This document shows, in pieces, positions 5,621 through 7,146 of a stretch of 7,146 nt of DNA. Where the stretch lies: NCBI GenBank assembly GCA_005880605.1, contig VBIS01000049.1:1-7146 (forward strand), in the 5' to 3' direction. This DNA comes from Chloroflexota bacterium. Its GTDB lineage: Bacteria > Chloroflexota > Dormibacteria > CF-121. The notes below the pieces were generated by a model. That model did no database searches. It was not told the origin of the DNA and saw only the letters and a program-made list of their open reading frames with translations. A program made the position numbers and the translations under genes. Every line of letters starts with the position of its first letter. Within the stretch, counting starts at the first letter, position 1.

Positions 5621-6152
5621 ACGGCGCACCATGACCCGGAACAATTAGCGTGGCGACCTCGAGCACCCTCGCCCGATTGCGGTGAAGCGCTGACGGATCC
5701 GACGCCAACGGATCCTCTGCAGGCCCTTGCGCCGACCACCAGAGATGGGTGCACGCCACGGTGCCCTCGCCGGTCAAAACTATCGTCGTGATGTCCTGCG
5801 GCGTATGGCCGGGCGTCTCGATGAGTCGGATCGATGGACTCAGGGCAAAGCCCTCCGCAGCCCGGTCGGTCCACACGTCACCCTGGTAGATGGCCCAGTA
5901 GTCGTGAATGCGCGCCATGGGAAAGAGCGCCGCGTTGAGGGTGTGGTCCGGATGGTGGTGGGACAAGATCACATCGGTGATGCGGTCGGGCGAGCCGATC
6001 AGACGCTGGAGCGGGGTCAGGATGGCGGCGGTCTCCGGCACCATCCCGGGATCGACGATGACCCGGACATCGCCATCCTCGACGAAGCTGACCGTGCTGG
6101 CGACCCGCTCCCCGACGTAACCCGTGAAAAGCACCCGAAATTCCGCAGCCAT
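5592..6152 (-). CDS. MBL-fold metallo-hydrolase (MBLAC1-like)
   Basis: A 186-residue cytoplasmic metallo-beta-lactamase-fold hydrolase. The metal site is visible as HHHPDH (65-70, the HxHxDH motif), His116 in ETPGHTPQD and His174 in VPGHG. The usual metal-bridging Asp after strand 'GTV' appears to be replaced by His136 in CTHLWW (134-139). The segment order and the ending with EDP...R.RVLEVA..IVPGHGAPF resemble the MBLAC1 type of small stand-alone MBL proteins, a family with varied hydrolase activities, so the substrate is unknown. The frame is open to 6269, but ATG at 6152 is chosen because the residues before MAAEFRVLFTGYV are not MBL-like and would cover the divergent promoter region. Weak purine-rich GAGG lies too close to the start to serve well. 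It is transcribed against the sigma operon and diverges from the CPBP gene. Confidence 0.88.
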   Translation of the reverse strand: MAAEFRVLFTGYVGERVASTVSFVEDGDVRVIVDPGMVPETAAILTPLQRLIGSPDRITDVILSHHHPDHTLNAALFPMARIHDYWAIYQGDVWTDRAAEGFALSPSIRLIETPGHTPQDITTIVLTGEGTVACTHLWWSAQGPAEDPLASDPSALHRNRARVLEVATLIVPGHGAPFKPSAETPR

Positions 6153-6163
6153 GCCTCGGCCCG

Positions 6164-6169
6164 ATTTTA
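6164..6169 (-). promoter_or_regulatory. Possible -10 element for the MBL gene
   Basis: On the minus strand this reads TAAAAT, one of the few AT-rich hexamers in the 86-bp divergent spacer, 11 nt before the ATG at 6152. A transcript starting 6-7 nt further on would have a leader of about 5 nt. No clear -35 box is seen. Confidence 0.35.
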
Positions 6170-6233
6170 GGTCTGGTCGAGTAGCGCCGGACTCGAGTCG
6201 TAACGAAAGCAAGGCAAGGTCGACCCGTCTCGT

Positions 6234-6239
6234 TACATT
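6234..6239 (+). promoter_or_regulatory. Possible -10 element for a leaderless CPBP protease transcript
   Basis: TACATT precedes a GTG at 6245 by 5 nt. If this box is used, transcription would begin about at that GTG, making it, rather than the TTG at 6239 that overlaps the box, the real start. Confidence 0.3.
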
Positions 6240-7099
6240 TGCCGGTGACTCGGCCCCGGCTCTCAGCAAGGCGCTCGGCGGTCATTTTCACGATCAATGC
6301 GATCGGGATCTCCTGGCTATGCTGGCTCCCCCTGGTCGCGGCTCAGCATGGGATCGGAATGGTGCCCCCGTCGCTTGCACCCTTGTTGATCGTTCTGGGA
6401 ACGTTCGGGCCCTTCTTCGCGGCGGTCGGGATGGTTGCGCGGACGTCCGGGTTCCGCGGGCTTGGGGCGTTCCTCGGCCAGGCCTTCCGTTGGCGGGTCG
6501 GCATCCAGTGGTACGCCGCGGCGTTCCTGGCGCCATTCCTGATCCGAATTGTTGTTCTGTACGTGCACATCTTGAAGGGTGGCACCGTTCCGGACCTTTC
6601 GGACGCGACCCGCTGGCTCGCCGTACCCACCACGTTTTTTCTCGTGCTGCTGATCGGCGGTCCAACCGGCGAGGAGTTTGGCTGGCGCGGCTTCCTTCTG
6701 CAGCGGGTCCAACCGGTCTTTGGCCTGCTCGGCGCGTCGATCGTCATCGGCGTCATCTCGACCCTCTGGCACCTGCCACTGTTCTGGATCCCGGCCACGG
6801 CCCAGAGTCACCTGCCGTTCGCCATCTTCGCGGCGCGCACCGTCGCGCTGTCAGTTATCTCGACCTGGCTGTACAACGGCACACGCCGAAGCCTGCTCTT
6901 CGTCCTGCTCTTCCACGCCTCGCTGAACACCTGGCCCAACACCATCTATATCCTCGAGGCGGAAGGGGCCGTCGGTCCCTACCTGAGCACCACCATCATC
7001 TATGCGGGGTGGGCCTTGCAGTTGTTGATCCTTGGTCTGCTCCGTGGCCGCGGCGACCGCCGTCAGCCGGCCGTGGCGAACCCGGAAATCGCCGCCTGA
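6239..7099 (+). CDS. CPBP family intramembrane glutamic endopeptidase (Abi/Rce1-like)
   Basis: A polytopic membrane protease of the CPBP (CAAX protease/bacteriocin-processing) family, 286 residues with about eight hydrophobic segments. The catalytic motifs are present in order: EEFGWR (145-150, the EExxxR motif with the catalytic Glu pair), STLWHLPLF (174-182, His178), and LFHASLN (224-230, His226 and Asn230). Members cleave within the membrane; known bacterial roles include bacteriocin self-immunity and processing of membrane proteins, but the substrate cannot be named here. The TTG at 6239 is the longest start; GTG at 6245 is equally good and would suit a leaderless mRNA. The C-terminus is a short polar tail. 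It diverges from the MBL gene, with an 86-92 bp shared spacer, and is followed by a stem-loop. Confidence 0.92.
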   Translation: MPVTRPRLSARRSAVIFTINAIGISWLCWLPLVAAQHGIGMVPPSLAPLLIVLGTFGPFFAAVGMVARTSGFRGLGAFLGQAFRWRVGIQWYAAAFLAPFLIRIVVLYVHILKGGTVPDLSDATRWLAVPTTFFLVLLIGGPTGEEFGWRGFLLQRVQPVFGLLGASIVIGVISTLWHLPLFWIPATAQSHLPFAIFAARTVALSVISTWLYNGTRRSLLFVLLFHASLNTWPNTIYILEAEGAVGPYLSTTIIYAGWALQLLILGLLRGRGDRRQPAVANPEIAA

Positions 7100-7108
7100 C
7101 CCTCAACC

Positions 7109-7133
7109 GCTCGAGTGACGGCCTCACTCGCGC
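7109..7133 (+). terminator. Stem-loop after the CPBP gene
   Basis: A perfect 7-bp stem CGAGTGA (7112-7118) with TCACTCG (7124-7130) encloses a 5-nt loop. Two further pairs beyond one T-C mismatch extend it to 7109/7133. No U-tract follows, so termination is plausible rather than certain. The stem has the same sequence on both strands, so it could serve a convergent gene too. A GGAGG at 7134-7138 might be a ribosome binding site for a gene beyond the window. Confidence 0.5.
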
Positions 7134-7146
7134 GGAGGATTCGCCG

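Noticed and set aside
6153..6269. Extended N-terminus of the MBL protein (39 more codons)
   Set aside because: The added residues do not resemble the start of an MBL fold, and the extension would overlap the CPBP start and fill the divergent promoter region.
6239..7099. CPBP protease as part of a bacteriocin locus
   Set aside because: No precursor peptide, leader or modification enzyme is seen nearby, so the family name alone does not support this.

Overview
This is a GC-rich, densely packed bacterial window with seven complete genes and the last codons of an eighth. The AMIN-like domain proteins, a C-terminal membrane anchor without an outer-membrane-type signal, GTG/TTG starts and several starts without a Shine-Dalgarno sequence suggest a high-GC lineage such as Dormibacterota, Chloroflexota or Actinomycetota. 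That placement is an inference from style; the window has no rRNA or other marker gene to prove it.

Layout, left to right: the C-terminal tail of an unknown gene (3-56, +); an MFS exporter of the EntS/MFS_3 type (67-1320, +); a nested stem-loop (1335-1395); a membrane-anchored GAF-GGDEF diguanylate cyclase (1440-2666, +); a secreted AMIN-like protein with a C-terminal membrane anchor (2769-3521, +); a spacer with a REP-like palindrome and G-quadruplex motif (3551-3586); an ECF sigma factor (3633-4169, +) overlapping by ATGA a single-pass membrane protein with two extracytoplasmic AMIN-like domains (4166-5356, +); a small two-helix membrane protein (5378-5620, +); a convergent MBL-fold hydrolase (5592-6152, -); and, divergent from it, a CPBP-family intramembrane protease (6239-7099, +). 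A stem-loop follows at 7109-7133.

The most interesting part is the centre. The ECF sigma factor and the membrane AMIN-like protein look like a sigma/regulator pair, but the presumed anti-sigma segment is a short charged stretch with no zinc-finger motif. The sensor part is a tandem of AMIN-like domains, a family related to domains that bind peptidoglycan or envelope polymers. The secreted protein just upstream carries a third, very similar copy of the same domain, with stretches nearly identical at DNA level. Together these suggest an envelope-sensing circuit in which a receptor and a separate surface protein share one ligand-binding fold, placed next to a c-di-GMP synthase. The parts are visible in the sequence; their working together is inferred.

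The flanking genes (MFS exporter, MBL hydrolase, CPBP protease) are ordinary accessory functions and have no proven link to the central module.
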